Source: Chitinophaga silvisoli
GTDB lineage: Bacteria > Bacteroidota > Bacteroidia > Chitinophagales > Chitinophagaceae
Length of the DNA: 64,000 nt
Reading direction: 5' to 3'
Assembly: GCF_003412465.1 (NCBI RefSeq)
Contig: NZ_QTJV01000002.1
Coordinates: forward strand, 620,001-684,000
The position numbers and the translations under genes were made by a program. The number at the start of each line of letters is the position of its first letter. The first letter of the stretch is position 1. Positions 63,043-64,000 of this stretch are shown here, one piece after another. The notes beneath the pieces were generated by a model. The model had not been told where the DNA came from and did no database searches. It worked only from the letters and a program-made list of their open reading frames with translations.

Positions 63043-63834
63043 TTATCCTTCATGTGTGGGCATCATACGACTATTAACATGGAGCATGGAAATTTTGATA
63101 CGATGTCCGGAAGGGTCTTCTTCTTCAGCTATCTGTGCCTGAATATGATATTTTTCATTGATCACCTGTATTCTTTCTCCGGCAATGGTGATACCTTTTT
63201 TGAGGTAGGATTGCTGGTCCAGGTCGGGGGCCTCCTGTTGTACACCGTTATCTTCAATACACACGGCAATAGTATCTCCTTCCCGGTCGATGGTAATATT
63301 GAGCATACCACCTTTGCCCGGCCTTAGGAGCAGGCGACGCCAGATGACATCCTGTACATATGGCTGTATAAGCAGGGGAGGGACAAAAGTAAGCTGCTGA
63401 GCGACAGCAGGAAGTACTTCCAGCTGGTATTCGAACTGTTGGCCAAACCGGAGCTGTTCCAGTTGCAGATAGAGCTCCAGTGCCTCCACATCTTCTTCAA
63501 GGTTCACCCATTCTTTGTTACAATTACGGATGATGAGCCGCATCAAGCGGGCAAAACGTGTCAGGTAAAGGGATGCAAGATCCGTACTGGTCGTAAGAAT
63601 GTAGTGGTGTATAGCATTCAGGCTATTGAAAATAAAGTGGGGGTTCATCTGGGCCTGAAATGCATGCATTTCAAGATGGACGAGTGCCTGTTGCCTGCTT
63701 ATCTCTTTTGCTACATCCTTTTTCAGCTTATTTTCCCGGTTGCGGAACAGAATCAATACCAGGGCCAGGCTCAACAAGAAAAACAGCCAATATTGCCAGC
63801 CCGCTGCATTGAATAAATCAAAGCAAAAACTCAC
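63043..63834 (-). CDS. LytS-like sensor histidine kinase with degenerate ATP-binding N box
   Basis: Protein of 263 residues: one N-terminal membrane helix (WQYWLFFLLSLALVLILF), then a coiled linker and the His_kinase domain with QAQMNPHFIFNSLNAIHHYI (phosphoacceptor His near residue 65). The usual N box PPxLxQPxVENAIxHG is changed to PPLLIQPYVQDVIWRR (near residue 150), losing the Glu, Asn and His, while the G1 box is IEDNGV and a GITIAGERI segment remains. Without the N-box Asn, ATP binding is doubtful; it may be a pseudokinase or use other residues. There are no large sensor domains. Upstream of the LytTR regulator on the same strand. Confidence 0.85.
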   Translation of the reverse strand: MSFCFDLFNAAGWQYWLFFLLSLALVLILFRNRENKLKKDVAKEISRQQALVHLEMHAFQAQMNPHFIFNSLNAIHHYILTTSTDLASLYLTRFARLMRLIIRNCNKEWVNLEEDVEALELYLQLEQLRFGQQFEYQLEVLPAVAQQLTFVPPLLIQPYVQDVIWRRLLLRPGKGGMLNITIDREGDTIAVCIEDNGVQQEAPDLDQQSYLKKGITIAGERIQVINEKYHIQAQIAEEEDPSGHRIKISMLHVNSRMMPTHEG

Positions 63835-63905
63835 GCCTTATCGGTTTACTATTCCAAGGATACAATTAAAATCTTAGTTCGGAATTAAATGCAAATTGTC
63901 TGACT

Positions 63906-64000
63906 ATGAATAACAATATCCGTCAAATCCGCTTAAGCTGGAAGCAACACTTATTACTAGGCAGTATTTATGATAAAAGCGGTGTCTTTTTGCCGGTAAA
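63906..64000 (+). CDS. Start of an unidentified gene running off the right edge
   Basis: ATG at 63906 opens a frame without stop to the window end (31 full codons: MNNNIRQIRLSWKQHLLLGS followed by IYDKSGVFLPV). It is divergent from the sensor kinase and starts 71 bases from it. Too little is visible to name a family or to be sure it is a gene. Confidence 0.35.
   Translation, partial: MNNNIRQIRLSWKQHLLLGSIYDKSGVFLPV

Overview
The window is chromosomal DNA from a member of the Bacteroidota, most likely a Chitinophagaceae (Chitinophaga-like) bacterium. The evidence is the gene set (DUF4834 protein, BatD/BatE-like pair, long amidophosphoribosyltransferase, IF-2 with a huge disordered N-terminus, LytTR/LytS pair, AraC regulators with a membrane domain), repeated TAnnTTTG promoter boxes close to start codons, and few obvious Shine-Dalgarno sequences. 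The genus is an inference from gene content only.

Layout. 1-3.8 kb: NAD salvage (5'-truncated NMN adenylyltransferase-Nudix fusion, nicotinamide phosphoribosyltransferase) followed by an unusual protein joining a degenerate nucleotidyltransferase-like domain to a methyltransferase. 3.9-10.9 kb: one leftward RND efflux operon headed by two tetR genes, with TetR-type inverted repeats upstream. 11-15.8 kb: secreted protein, aminotransferase, dnaN with an inverted pair of DnaA-box-like sequences upstream, sterol-desaturase-family hydroxylase and a small membrane protein. 16.4-21.7 kb: a TPP riboswitch and the operon thiS-thiC-tenI-like-thiE-thiG-thiH. 21.9-24.6 kb: a stress-flavoured group (DUF2383 four-helix protein, 50-residue membrane peptide, two exported ferritin-like proteins). 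24.7-29.3 kb: phytase-like lipoprotein, methionine aminopeptidase, thymidylate kinase, a 650-base gap holding a transposase remnant and inverted repeats, and a MutS-like ATPase. 29.3-33 kb is the most rearranged part: a 66-base tandem repeat copied from a gene end, an HD phosphohydrolase, an MFS/HxlR divergent pair, a broken amidohydrolase, and a YefM-YoeB toxin-antitoxin operon lying between a tRNA-Met gene and a displaced 37-base copy of part of that tRNA.

33-40 kb: M1-type peptidase, AraC regulator, HAD phosphatase and small membrane proteins. 38.6-45.7 kb: the rimP-nusA-infB operon with a terminator-like hairpin directly before rimP, then a SurA-like chaperone. 45.7-53 kb: amidophosphoribosyltransferase, SixA-like phosphatase, proC, exported thermonuclease and a Dna2-like nuclease-helicase. 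53-58.5 kb: NUMOD4/HNH protein, DusB, CPBP protease, cdsA-psd phospholipid pair, Cys-rich exported peptide and YjjG-type nucleotidase. 58.5-64 kb: SDR oxidoreductase, BatD/BatE-like proteins and a LytTR regulator with a LytS-like sensor whose ATP-binding N box is degenerate.

Most of the window is core genome. The best candidates for a second look are the NMNAT-like/methyltransferase fusion beside NAD salvage, the tRNA-flanked toxin-antitoxin scar, the rimP leader hairpin, the DnaA-box pair before dnaN, and the degenerate LytS kinase. I see no CRISPR array, rRNA, prophage or complete insertion sequence.
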